A stretch of DNA of 64,000 nucleotides from Owenia fusiformis (lineage: Eukaryota; Annelida; Polychaeta; Sabellida; Oweniidae). Of the stretch, positions 34,765-49,300 are shown one piece after another. The notes under the pieces were generated by a model that saw only the letters and a program-made list of their open reading frames with translations, was not told the DNA's origin and ran no database searches. The position numbers and the translations under genes were made by a program. The stretch spans positions 20,060,477-20,124,476 of the forward strand of contig CAIIXF020000004.1 of the NCBI GenBank assembly GCA_903813345.2. The letters are read 5' to 3'. Each line of letters starts with the position of its first letter. The first letter of the stretch is position 1.

Positions 34765-37354
34765 TTATTTCTTTCCTCGTCCTCTCCCACGGCCTCGTGC
34801 ACGTCCTCTGGGAGTTCGTTTAGCCGCGGTAGGCTTCTTAACAGGGACCACCTCTGGCTCAACTTCAACGGCATCTTCATCTGTCCCAAGATCATCACTC
34901 GCCTCTGCAAGCAGGATTTCCTCAGCCTCAGCGGCTGCCTCCTTTTCTTCATCCACCTTGGCTGTCTCCTCTTCTGTATCACCTCCCTCCTGAAGTTGAG
35001 ATAAATATTTTACAAAATACCTGGTGTTAGCAAAATAATGTTTACTGCTGCTTTTTAACAAATCAAACAACATGGATACAACTGAATTGTCTTTTCTGAT
35101 AATGCTTTAGAAGTATCACCAAAAAGCACATTCTTGTTCAAAATTATGAGATGATGATTGCAACTTAAATATTCCATAACACCAAAAAGGAACATAACAA
35201 TATGTGACACTAGCTGCAATTACAACATGTTCAATAGTATGATCACAGATGCAGAACAGTTAGAACATTGCGCCAATTACGGTCACACAAATCATATGAC
35301 TACAACAATATTTCACCACAAAAGAAATGCCTTAAAGGTTTGCATTTTTATTGTGATATTATATATCGTGATTAAAGATTTTATAGTGATATACCTCCTC
35401 TGCCTCATCTTCAATTGCCATTGTGATAACATTCTCTTCCATCTTCTCTTCTTCCTCCCTATGATCCTCAACTTGCTCTTCCATGGATTCATCCTCCCCA
35501 TTTTGTACGGCTTCGTCAATTTCGTCATCAATAACCTACAAATAAATGTTTTTCAATTAATACATGTTTAACATATCTAGTACCCTACATACATGCTGAA
35601 TCAATTTCCGAGGAGTAAATGAATACTAAGACTTTGTATTTCATCAAATTACTACTATCAATTTTAATTTTTTGCCATCCCCTTGTTGGAACAATAGCAA
35701 AATCATTCCCTTTTGGTTATTGCTAAATAAATCAAAGTGTATTCTTAAACAACACGTAAAACATACTTCATCTTTGGTCTCCTCTTTGACTTCTTCCTTA
35801 ACCTCCTCTTTGACCTCGTCTTTCACTTCAACTGGTTCAGGTGTTTTCTCCACTGCCTCAGCTTTTGCCTTAGCTGCGGCAGAAGCCTTAGCAGCACGGA
35901 CACGCAGGAAAGAATCTCTCTTCTTGATTGCTTCCTGGAATACAATTGTATCCTATATGTTATATGCCAATCCAAATCATAATATATGAAACATGCTAAA
36001 ATAATATTTATAGATTGCATGAATTTTATTTTTGTCATGGCTGGCATAATAACAGTAGATGACATTTTATGGCACCGTACCCACATAAAAGGGCACATGA
36101 GCACAAATATATCAAAAATATTACCTTGACTTTCTCATAGTGAGGCAGAGAAGTACAATGGGTGACCTTGGCTGCAGTTTGATTGTTGTAGAACTTGTGG
36201 CACAACTTACAGAAAAATCCAGATACAGGAACCACATACTCTTGACCTAAAATTAAAACTTCAATTATATTCTCATCCTCTGAAGAGTCAAAAAATATCT
36301 AAGTGATCTCTCGCTCTCCAGAAATAAAACAAGTGTATTTTTTTAAAATAACCCAGAATTTGGATGAACATGCTCATTAAGTGAGATTGAATGAATATGT
36401 TTATGTTATATTTTCAAAATCTGCCTGTTTCAGCAAAATGAGATAACTTGCCTAAATTCAAGTACAGATACTTGATGAACTTCATGAACAACTTGATAAC
36501 TCCACTAGACATTCAGATTTTTTTTATCATACTATACTGCACTTTTTAATGATTCTTAAGTAATTCATATAACCTAGGGTTCATGAGCAGGAACCTCTTA
36601 AGTTAGGACTTCCTGAATCAATTGGTGTAACCAACAATATAATGGTGGCATAGACAGCAATGGTCTCTAGCAATCTAAAACTTTACAAAATTTCTGTTAA
36701 TGACCCTCTTCTTACGAGGCTATAATTGAGGCTATAATTGAAGTATAGTGTAAAGTGCATTTTCTTAATGTGTATTCATTCAACATATAATCTTGTAATC
36801 ATACAGATTTAGGTGAATAAAATGAAGTTGTTCTCACCAACAGCGAGTTCAGGGCTGTATTCATCAGGTACACTGACAGTAATCTTCTCCTTCAACTTCT
36901 CCTTTTTCTCCTCTTCTGCTTTTGCCTTCTCAGTTTTCTCCTTCTGAAAGAGACAGTGAAAGTATATGAATTATACAAGACATTAACATGCAAAATGTAA
37001 CCACATGCCATTTGTTACAGATGCCGACCGCCGGATGCCAACTGCCAGATACCATCACTTTTGGTGGTGCCATAAAAATCTGATATTTTAGAACCAGAGC
37101 CTTTTACAGCCTACTACACAAAGAGCAATTTTTCGTTTAGTATCAACCTTGGACTTTTTCTTTTCACATTAATCCAGATTACCGTGAAATTCAAAATCAA
37201 TTCAGAAACAGAATATTTTCATTTAAGATCCCTAGTTGTAAGTTACCTTTTCTCGTTCCTCGCGTTCTTTGTGCCTTTGTTCTCTTTTCTCCCTTCTTTC
37301 TTTCTCTTCTTCTTCTTTCTGTGCCTTCAACTTGACCTGCAGCTCTGCCTTGTT
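34765..37354 (-). CDS. CIZ1-like gene, matrin finger and acidic/RG tail
   Basis: Exons: 37354-37247, 36943-36838, 36246-36125, 35934-35767, 35535-35395, 34989-34765. The exon at 36125 holds the matrin-type finger, GFFCKLCHKFYNNQTAAKVT then HCTSLPHYEKVK, close to the C-terminal finger of Matrin-3. The following exons encode KKRDSFLRVRAAKASAAAKA, DEVKEEVKEEVKEETKDE and a Glu/Asp-rich run, then the final PRGRARGRGRGRGKK-stop. RG-rich tails are typical arginine-methylation and RNA-binding segments. The stop TAA overlaps an AATAAA hexamer; a better-placed one is at 34671-34676 (complement). Confidence 0.9.
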
Positions 37355-40300
37355 CTAAAAAACATTTAATATTCATTCATCATAGAATGTCTGTTCTAAT
37401 TGTAGTAAATTAGGGTGTTTGAAATCCCTATCCCTCAACTAAATCTTGAATTCAGTCTTGAAGTACAAATACATCAAATACAGACGTATGCCCTAATTGC
37501 TGTGAATTAAATGTGTACACTAATTATTTATTTGTCGTCTTATTTGTGCATTTACCAATTATCTATCCTTTGGCCTTGATAAATAAAAGGATATGTATAA
37601 ACAGAAACAAGGCATTAACATGACAAAATGTCACCACCTAGTTGCTCACAATATTATGAGTTCAAACTTAAGTCAGATTTGAATTTCTGAGAACTTGTAA
37701 AGTCAAATTTGAACTTCTGAAAAGATGTAGATGATTTGAAATTTTTTTTTAGTCAATTTGAAGCAAGTTGAAAACAGACCTTTTTGACCTTTTTGACCTT
37801 GAGAAGGTCATTAAAGGTCAAATGTCAAATCTAAAGTCAGATTTGAATTTCTGAGAACATGTAGATGATTTTGAAAAAAAAATTAGTCAATTTGAAGCAA
37901 GTTGAAAAAAGACCTTTTTGACCTTTTTTGACCTTGAGAAGGTCATTGAAGGTCAAATGTCAAATCTAAAGTCATATTTGAATTTCTGAGAACATGTAGA
38001 TGATTTTGAAAAAAAATTTAGTCAATTTGAAGCAAGATGAAAAAATACCTTTTTGACCTTTTCTGACATTGAGAAGGTCATTGAAGGTCAAATGTCAAAT
38101 CTAAAGTCAGATTTGAATTTCTGAGAACATGTAGATGATTTTGAAAAAAAAATTTAGTCAATTTGAAGCAAGTTGAAAAAAGACCTTTTTGACCTTTTTT
38201 GACTTTGAGAAGGTCATTGAAGGTCAAATGTCAAATCTTAAGTCAAATCTAAAGTCAGATTTGAATTTCTGAGAACACGTAGATGATTTTGAAAAATTTT
38301 TTTAGTCAATTTGAAGCAAGTTGAAAACAGACCTTTTTGACCTTTTATGACCTTGAGAAGGTCATTGAAGGTCAAATGTCAAATCTTAAGTCAAATCTTA
38401 AGTCAGATATGAATTTCTGAGAACACGTAGATGATTTTGAAAAAAAAATTTAGTCAATTTGAAGCAAGTTGAAAACAGACCTTTTTGACCTTTTTTGACC
38501 TTGAGAAGGTCATTGAAGGTCAAATGTCAAATCTAAAGTCAGATTTGAATTTCTGAGAACATGTAGATGATTTTGAAAAAAAAATTTAGTCAATTTGAAG
38601 AAGTTGAAAAAAGACCTTTTTGACCTTTTTTGACTTTGAGAAGGTCATTGAAGGTCAAATGTCAAATCTTAAGTCAAATCTAAAGTCAGATTTGAATTTC
38701 TGAGAACACGTTGATGATTTTGAAAAAAAATTTTGTCAATTTGAAGCAAGTTGAAAACAGACCTTTTTGACCTTTTTTGACCTTGAGAAGGTCATTGAAG
38801 GTCAAATGTCAAATCTTAAGTCAGATTTGAATTTCTGAGAACACGTAGATGATTTTGAAAAAAAATTTTAGTCAATTTGAAGCAAGTTGAAAACAGACCT
38901 TTTTGACCTTTTTTGACCTTGAGAAGGTCATTGAAGGTCAAATGTCAAATCTAAAGTCAGATTTGAAGGTCAAATGTCAAATCTAAAGTCAGATTTGAAT
39001 TTCTGAGAACATGTAGATGATTTTGAAAAAAAATTTAGTCAATGTGAAGCAAGTTGAAAAAAGACCTTTTTGACCTTGAGAAGGTCATTGAAGGTCAAAT
39101 GTCAAATCTAAAGTCAGATTTGAACTTCTGAGAACATGTAGATGATTTAGAAAAAAATTGAAGTCAGTCTAAACAGTATTTGTTAAGTTATAGGAAGTTG
39201 TAAGAAATTGTTACAGACGCCAACCGCCAGACGCCGGACGCCAACCGCCGGACGCCAACCGCCGGACGCCAACCGCCGGACGCCAACCGCCGTCGCAAAA
39301 AAACGGAGACCATAACAATATGTCACCACTTTTGGTGGTGACATAATAACAGACACCTAGGTTGTCGAAAGAGAACCTATCATCAAGTCTCTTTACTCTC
39401 TTATCTCTCCTTACTTATTTCATGACAGAGAAAACTGTGTTAGAATCTGGGTAGACAGGATATGATGCGTTCCTTTACATTCAACTGCAAATGTCAATGG
39501 AGTAAGCCACAAGTTAAAATTAGATTCAGTAACACTAAACTGAAACTGAGTATTTATCATTCAAAAGAGTAAAATAAATTATCTACTGTTTTGTTTGTAA
39601 TGTTATATTACAATGAATGGTGGTACAAAGTTCAATGGTCCTTGCAAAACAGTTCTTTTTCTCAAGACTGGGTCAGAATGCAAAAATATGAAAAGAGCAT
39701 ATTTTGTTCATCATGTTGACAGGCAAATGTATTTTGCAAACCCTCACAAGGGGTTTCAGCAACTGAATGTCAAATTCATATTAAAATATGAAATAAGAGG
39801 AGGAAAAAATCAATCTAATTGCACAGATTTATATTATCAACAATGAGTCTGAAATCTTTGAGAAAAGTGTCATAAAATAGATTTTAAGGACAATTACAGT
39901 GTTGTTTTAAGCACTTGGTGTTTGCCTACACAATCTCAACAGTAAAGCCTACATGTTAATCTTTTTAATATCTTATTTCACAACCTAGGGCAACAATTGT
40001 AAATATAAATGTAGAATGTTTAGCATTCTCAACTTATAAATTAACTCCACGTATATAATAATGAACAGAAGTCCAATGCAGCATTTACGAAATAAACCAT
40101 TATCCTATCATATTGCATCAGTTCAGACAGAAAATAATGAAAATCCTCAACCTTCTAAAAATCTGATGCTAAACATAGAACCTAATTATGGTAACCTAAG
40201 ACACAAGATATTGTATTACAGTTAGCCTTAAGATGACCTCAATAAGTGTAACAACATAAACAAACAGACATTAAACAATGCTGATATGCACAGAGGATAA

Positions 40301-43300
40301 ACAGGATAATGTGAAACACTAACATAGTGTAATCAAGTTTAAACAAACAAACATCATTTTAGTAGATCAGAAGAACATTTGCCTGTTCAGGGGGCTTTAT
40401 TAGGATCAGAACAAATTTCCCAACAACTAGTGTTTTAAGTTTCAGTAAAGTTTCAAGTTACCTTTTAGGACCAAGATGCCTTTCTTAGAGACATTCAATC
40501 TTTAAGAAGGTGAAAGGTAAAATGGAGTTTCAAGATTAGCACAAGCAGTTGCAGTAGAGAGGAAGTTACACATACAAATAATTCTGTTGAAAATTAAAAG
40601 GGAATAAAGGAAACTTTGATCAATAAATCAAAGATGTGGGATTTTACAAATTTTCCCCTTCAGCTTACATTACTTACATTTGTCTCCATGGCAACACTGA
40701 AACACATATCAACACAGAACTGCCCAAAACATTGCCAATGTTACCATGCAACAGTTGCTTGCACTGGAGTGCCATCTATACCAATATTACCAGATGGGAC
40801 TGAAAAACTCCTCATGTTTGACTGCACAATAAGGACAGTAAACAACGAAACATTTCAAGGTCTTCCAAGAAATATAACAAGTGTTATATTGAAGAATCTT
40901 AATGCACCAGACCATGAAGGAACTGTATTTATAGAATACAGGGCATTTACAGGCTTGGAAAACATCCAGGAATTAGAGATGTCACAAATGAGTCTCCAGT
41001 TGTATGAGGCACATGAAGCCTTCTACCCATTGGTGAGTTTCAACCAAGAGATTTTACACCACCTTTTCACATATCCAGGAGATGCTAATATTGCTGATAC
41101 ATTGCTTCTTCTTTATTTTTTATTTTTAATATGCTATTATTATTCAACAAATGTCTTTTTACACTGATCCAGTGTATACAAAGATGTGTCTGCTGTTGGA
41201 ATTTGTCAATAAATCAATTGTGACATAAAGAAATAAATAAAACAGATATTTGGATTTTTAGATACATATAAATTAATTCTGTATGTACCTGTATAACCAA
41301 CAGTTCCTTGCTTACTTATTTTCTTCTTCAAAACATGACAACCATTTGTCCCAATTCTATTTAACTGAGATTTGGCTGAGGCATCCTTAAACCTTGCTTT
41401 AGCCTTAATAAGTTTTATATATCAAACATTTTCACCTCAGCATATTGTCAATCCTGCATCTCTGGCAACCCCCAGCAATTGCAGAAGGGACACTAACAAT
41501 TGGACTATTTTCCAGTGGAATCTACACCTGTTGAACATGAGTGACAACAACCTTGTGAACAAAGATGTCTTCCCCATGCTTTACAACATCTCACATTTAG
41601 AGACACTTGACTTGAGCCACAACTGGATCACAAGCCTACAACCAAACATAGCAACAAAACTGCTCCAATTGAGGCATCTGAATCTAAATGGGAACCAATT
41701 TAAATCCCTAGAGGCCATCACACAGGGCGTTTACTTAGCAACAAAATTGCAGTTTTTGGATATTGGATCTGCATTGAATATGCAACACCAAGTTATCTTC
41801 AAACTCAATGCACTCAAATACTTCACTCAACTTGAAACGTTGATACTCAACGGGAATTATCTCAATTATCTTGAAAATGATTTTTTCGAAAATTGCAGCC
41901 AATCATTATCAAGAATTTATTTTCGAGGTTGTTATATTTTAAGAATTGACACAAATGTGTTTGAGAAAATATCCCCCATTGAATTGCTAGACTTTAGTGA
42001 ATCTTTGGTTCCCATTGAAATTGTACTTAATTCTCTGAAGAACGTGAATATTTCAGAATTGATATTTCAAAATTACTTTAATTACCATGAAATGGAAATA
42101 ACACTCGAGTTAATGGCATTACTAGAGAAGTCAGGAGTGAGGAAGATTGATTTCTCAGGTGGGGCGGTTAAAACCATTGGGCAACTTGCATTCTCACCAC
42201 TAGTACATCTAACAGAGTTACATATGCAAAGAAACAGCATCCACTTTATAGGGAAAGATGCATTTAAAGGACTGATAAAATTAAAGATCTTATACTTGCA
42301 AAATAACCATCTTAGTGTATTACCAGAAGGTATATTTTCAGATTTATATTCTTTGACGTTACTTAAATTGAACAGCAACAATTTACTAGGAGTTGATGAA
42401 AATCTATTTCTTCATTCAACATTGTTGGAAGAATTAGATTTGTCTGACAACAGCATTGCAGATATGCCAGATAATTTGCTCTCTGGGTTGTTGAACATGA
42501 ATATTTTAAGCCTCGCAAAATCATTAAAATCAATGAAACAAACAAAATGGAGAGATCAATTGCTTGGAATGAGGAAGCTACAAAAATTGAATTTACGAGG
42601 TAACGGAATTACAACGCTTGATGTTGACAGTTTTCAGAACTTAGAATCATTGAGTTATTTGGATATTTCTGGAAATAGACTACAAACTATACCAGTTGGT
42701 ATATTTGATACTGCAAGGACAGAATTAAGGGTTATATATGCCCAGAACAATCTTATTACAACTCTAGATGCTAGGCTTTTCAAACAACTTCATCTTACCA
42801 ATTTGGATATCTCAGTAAATCCTTTCAACTGTGAATGCAAACTTGCAGGTCTTGCAGAATGGATTTTCAACAACAGTATTATCCTGAATTCAACCCATAC
42901 AAAGTGCTTCACTCCACAATCTTTAAGAAACACTCCTCTGTACCGTTATGCAAATCAAACAGCAAATTGTAATATTCCACACGGTTACACATTACCAGCA
43001 GGATACATTGTACTATTTGTTCTTTTGATACTGGTTGCTATGGTAACAACAGGGGCTACATACTTGAAGTGTAAAAGACGTCAATCAGAAGCAAGGATTG
43101 AATATGGAGCCATTAATACTGATGAATAGTAACCTCATAACTTACAAAACTAATTTGTTTGTATATAGTTGTAATTTTGACACTTTTGTGATTTTACATA
43201 ATAGTTTTTTCAATTCATGGATCGAATATTATACATAGTACTATATATGAATATTATGTATTATAACATTATTATATTATATATTTTATTTATTCTTCAA

Positions 43301-46300
43301 GTACATTCACACCCCTTGGGGTCAAGTACATGTACAAACAAAAAATTATAACAATTATAAAGGAAGGAAAAAGAAGACATTTACATGTAAAAAAACGACT
43401 TAACTATTAGTATTACTATTAATGATGATGATGCATTGGAGCACTAGAGATATAGCTATTGGTATATTATATATTTTATATATAAATCAGATCAGAAATT
43501 GTAAGATTTGAAACAAAATTACAAATTGTTGAGAAACCTTAAAAGAGTTAACAACCCATCAAAATATGTTTTTCATATAAAATATTGTCAATTTTTTAAA
43601 AATATAAACAGCAAATGTAGCACAACAAACCCAGTGATCATTTTTCTGTTGAGTAAAACTTCCTGTAGCCTACTGTCATTTTCACAGAACAAACATAATA
43701 TTGCATTCCAAGCTATATAAATCAAAATCATTCACAACCACTTTTGAAGCGACTATAAATGTACCCAAGTAACATATCAGCTGGTTATTGAATAAATGTG
43801 TTTGTAACTTACATCTTTGTGGCTCTTGGTGTTGAGATGGTCGCAGTAGACAGAGTAGTTGGCAAACTTGCCAGTCTTACACAGAATACAACCCTTATCA
43901 CATAGTCTCTGTCTTCGCTGCAACACAAAATGGTCATAAACTGTTAAACAAATCATGGCTTAGCTAAGGATTTGGAAGAAAGTGGTTGAAATGACATTAT
44001 GGACTAGTTACCTATATGTATTTAACAAAACTTTGTTATAAACCGATGAGCAACTGTACATCCAAACAACCCTCAAATTCAGACACCTCTCAACAATGTA
44101 AACTCCTTTTCTTGGTCCAAAATATGTTTTCTCTCATTGACATATAAAACCTTGAAATGTGAACACCTGCTAATCCGAACAATTAGTTTCACTGCACGTG
44201 CAACTGCCTGAAAACCAATTTACAAGGAAAAATCATCCAAACTGACATATCCTGGGGAAAACAACGTAAAGATCTGAGAATGTCTCACCTTATGTTCAGA
44301 GTCTCTGTAGTGTTGCTGGAGGCCTCGGACACCAAAGTGTTTCTGGCAAATTGCACATTCACCAGGAGAAGGTCTGCAAGTAAAATATAAAAATAATGAA
44401 ATATCCTGCATGTGTAAACTGTCCTAGAGGCTAGATTTTTTGCATTTCTGTTGACATTTTTAAAAGTATAGTACAGTGGAAACTATTGAGAACATTTGAA
44501 AAGAAACTCAAAGAAATCTACTCAATTTCTACTCATCAATTATACTGTTTTAAAAAGTTTTTGAGCCTCTTGGTTAAAATTGAAGCAAGTTATTTTCTAT
44601 CTGCTTGAAAATCTGCTATATCCATGTTTGACTATTGGCTGGCACTTATACCTCTATCCTCTAAAACTTACTTCTTGGCATATTTCTTCTCGACTTCTCT
44701 CAGATGCTCAGCAACTTTTTTCTTCTGCTCTTCTGCAGACAAGTTATCGCTGCTCTGATCTTTGCCTCCTGCAAGTGACGCCATCTTTTCAGCATGACGT
44801 CGGCCACTCATGTGGCGTTTGAAGCTCTAAAATCAAGTATAATCAAGAATAAGAAGCATGACCTTTCAATAATAGTATTAGGTTTTACTTTGTGGATGCT
44901 GACTGAAAGTGCTGTTAGTAAAGAGTGGAGAATACATAGAGAATAATATGGAACTAATCTTTAGAGAGCAAACAATACCAAGACTGTAGCTTAAAAGTGG
45001 TGAAACTATGATAAATAGACTTTTTAAAATGCCACTGCGAACAGCTTTGAGACACTTGGGAATAATAATAACACTCCCTGTAATGACATAATATGACATG
45101 ACATTTGTTATACTTACACTCTCATCACACTTGACATTGCAGGCATGACATAACATGACATGACATTTTTTATACTTACACTCTCAGCACACTTGACATT
45201 ACAGGCATGACATGACATTTGTTATACTTACACTCTCATCACACTTGACATTGCAGGCATGACATAACATGACATGACATTTATTATACTTACACTCTCA
45301 TCACACTTGACATTGCAGGCATGACATAACATGACATGACATTTGTTATACTTACACTCTCATCACACTTGACATTGCAGGCATGACATAACATGACATG
45401 ACATTTGTTATACTTACACTCTCATCACACTTAACATTGCAGGCATGACATAACATGACATGACATTTGTTATACTTACACTCTCATCACACTTGACATT
45501 GCAGGCATGACATAACATGACATGACATTTGTTATACTTACACCCTCATCACACTTGACATTGCAGGCATGACATAACATGACATGACATTTGTTATACT
45601 TACACCCTCATCACACTTGACATTGCAGGCATGACATTCCATCATCAGCTTGGGTGGCTCACTCTCCTTAAACAAAAAAATGAAAGCATAAGCTGCAGTG
45701 AAGGTCATCTTTCTCTGTTTAACTAAAATGGAATCATGTGTTTTGAAAAGGGACCACTGACTACAAAACCTTAATCAACTACTGAACAGCTATTTTTGTG
45801 TGAGCCCTTGTCACTCTGTAAATAAATATTACTGTTAAACATCATCTAATTTTTGGAATCTTATCATAATTTTGTATATTTCTTTCATTTTTTTTCATTT
45901 TTTTAATTAAAAATATTCATTCTCTAAATTTAAATCAAATACATAATAACACTTGACACTTTTAATAAGTATATCAGCGTGAAAACATTTAAATAGTAAT
46001 CTGAGTCACATGGAATTGAGAAAAAAAGAACGTAACAGTTAAAAATATATACTCAGTCAAATGAGAATATTGAATTTGAATTTCTACATAAACATGCTAG
46101 AGCAAAGTACTTTTGAAAAGCAAAATTCTGGTGAGAGGTGCTGCCTTCAGTTTGAAACTGCATATTTCATTAACAAATAAAATCATATAATATATTAAGG
46201 CTCTGCTACCTTTTCTTCCTTAGCCTTAGATTTGTCACCAGTATCTTTCTTGTCTTTTTCATCATCCTTCAACTTTTCCTCCTTCTTCTCTGAAGATTTC

Positions 46301-49300
46301 TCCTCTTTAGGTTTTGTCTCGACAGAGCGTTCCTTGTAATTCTTCTTTACAGTGACTTTGATGTCTTCTGGTTTGGCCTCAGATGTCTCCATAGGGGCAT
46401 CCTATTAAATAGTTTGAAATAAATTAATGGAGACGTAGAAGACAGTATTAAACTTTAGCAATCAATCACAATACACTTGGCATTCATCGCGTTTCACATG
46501 GACATGATGAATACATTTTGATGCCGACATAATTTGAATAACTTATAAATTTAATAATGCTTAAAAGGTTATACATGTATATGTGAAGAACCAGTGAGAG
46601 AATGTTCTAATACATTAGGTAAAGATTTCATTTTGAACATTTTAAGGTTTATACTATAGTTAGAATACAGTAAATTACAAGTACTACAGAAAAATGCCAT
46701 GGGCAATGTCAAAGCCTAGCAACAGGCTTGTATCTTAATTCCTTTATATTTTGAATACATTCTGCTGAACATACCTCAACATCATCAGTTGGCTCTTCAG
46801 GGTCATACTCCTTCTCTTCTGAAATATAAAACAAATTTCTTTTATTAACATGTTTGTCTGCACAGTCTAGAATACAGACACAAGAACACCTGAGATAGTT
46901 CAAATGTTGGATTATTGCTAGTTTGTTGGGACTGCATATTAGACTGTAATACTGTATTTCATAATATAAAAGAGTATCCCATATGTACAATAATAAGTTA
47001 TACATATTTTATTACTCAGTTTTAGAGGTGCCAATGCACTAACATCCAAATAACCTCAGTCTATATCTTAAGACATCATGAATGTTTATGTAATGCCTCA
47101 GTCACATTTGATCTACGGCAACCATACAGCAGCCATAGCTTCCTACAATTGAGAGAAATATGCAGTATAAAGTAAAGAGATAAACAGTACAATGTTGATT
47201 TTCAATATCGATTCTGTGAAGCTACGGCCGCCATATGCACGCTTTGGAGTAAATGTGACTGAGGCTTAATTCTTGCAATAATAATTATATACTTGAGCCT
47301 ATAAAATCATGAAGGATTTGGTAGCTGAAAAAGAATATGTGAATACAGTGTGTGTCAATATCAACTGAATGGAGTCTAAGAAACAGTGTGACTCTAGACA
47401 AGGGAAACATGTTCTCATATGACTAACTAAGGTACATGGTCCAGCTGTCCACCATCAGAAGAAGATACAGGAGAAGACTTCCAGCTTTATTGTAGAATAG
47501 AAATGTTAATTCATATCATCAGCTAGGTGTGTGTGGGGGCATTCAGTTGGATACAATACTAGCAGTATAATGCATCACCATAAAAGGGACAAACCACATC
47601 ATTGTTGATTACCATTGCATTGGTCTATTATATGGACGAGACCAAAGAGAATTGCATCACATTTCAGCATCATTAAAACAAACCTTAGTTAGTCATATGA
47701 GAACAACTCATTGGAGACTCATTTGCCAAATAATTTGGAATACACACATCTTTCAGATAATCACTTAATTTCATCATGCATTTTTGACATCTGACTTAGT
47801 GACTTTTATTATTTGGACATTGGAAACCAACGCACTTGTTTCTCAATATTTTACCAAGAGGATAATAATCTAAAGAAGCCAAGCCATTGACACTACTGTA
47901 AATGTTAACCACATATCTAAAGAAAATGAATTGATCCGAACCTCAAAAATTTGGAACCAGAAGAAATATTTACCCATGATGCAACTTAATTGCATTTGAG
48001 AAGAAATATCTAACCCATAATGCAACCAGTCCTGCTGAAATTTGTAGATGAGAACTAAATATATCCCACAATGCAATCCGCTGACATTTGTGAAAGAGTG
48101 CTTATACTTTTGGGATGAGATTAAAATCCCTCAAGTTAATATAACGATGCAATAAACTTTGACTGTTTACCTTTATCTGTATTTGTGAGAAATTTAGACA
48201 TGCAACATATACAAATCAACCAGATTATACACGTAAATGCAGAAAAAGACATCAGTTGTCGAGAAGACATGTATTCTTAGCAGCAGGTTTTGTTACTATG
48301 GGAACCATTTTTATGGTGATTGATACTATGGTGATTGTTGAGAAGATTTGACATAATACTAAACCTTTAACTGGTGTTGTCTTTTCTTTCTTGGAAGGAG
48401 TTTCCTTCTTGGGATCAGCACTCCGGTTGCGACTTGGACGTCGATCACGATCATTTCTTCGACTCTGTGGAAAATATGATGAATAAATGGACTCTTCCAT
48501 TCATAATGAAGATATAGGTGAGGTCATATTGTAACAGAGGGGTCCATGGCAAGGCAAGGTGTCGTCTGCACCAAAGATGTCAAGGCTTACATCACAAGGA
48601 AACAACAAAAAGCTGACACCCCTTGAGGGACCATATGGATATATCCATTTTGAAAAAGGGGGGTTAAAATGTCATCTATGTATGAGATTGGCCCAAGTAT
48701 CAAATGGGACTTTGGGGTTATGATTCCCATCTATTTTTCACAAGCTGAGTATGAATAGGGGCTTAACATGTGAGCTTGAGAGATTCATCAAATCTAAAAA
48801 TAAATGTAAACATGCCATCTGCAAATCAGGTTTGGCTATTATAAGGGGAAGAGTTATTTTTTATTCCGAGCACTTTGGTTAATGCAGTCAGGCTTCAGAT
48901 ATCTTTCATTTTGAAAGAATTCAGAATTTCAAAATATTGCAGTTTTGTTCCCTTTTCCAGCTAATATCCAGCTAATTGTCAAATGGCACAGCCCCAAGAA
49001 TGTAATGGCAGCTGGTAGTCCAAATAAGTTTCGGAGATAAAAATCCATCTTCAAAAGATAATCCATCTTTCAAAGATGTAATGCAATTGAAATGATCATA
49101 TGAGGGACAGCATGTTGTGGAGCAATACAAACAAGGGAACGGTTTAATTTCATCCAATGTAAAAATGGATTGGAGGAAAATGAGTGATGCATAACAGGGA
49201 AAGGTCATCACTTCAATCATATAAGACAAATAATATATTGATTTCCTAAATCTTCAACAGATTTGGTATCACTTTGGTATCACATCCAATCACAATATTT

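Noticed and set aside
35158-35571. 137-residue plus-strand hydrophobic frame
   Set aside because: Shadow of minus-strand acidic exon 35535-35395 of the CIZ1-like gene.
41372-43129. LRR gene as a single exon starting at 41372, or start at TTG 40616
   Set aside because: The region before 41441 is intronic (TTCACCTCAG acceptor, phase 0 with the donor at 41033). ATG 40634 gives a proper signal peptide, and the 40616 codon is not ATG.
42900-43700. Toll-like receptor with downstream TIR domain
   Set aside because: Stop at 43129 after a short tail; no TIR motifs in any frame up to 43720.
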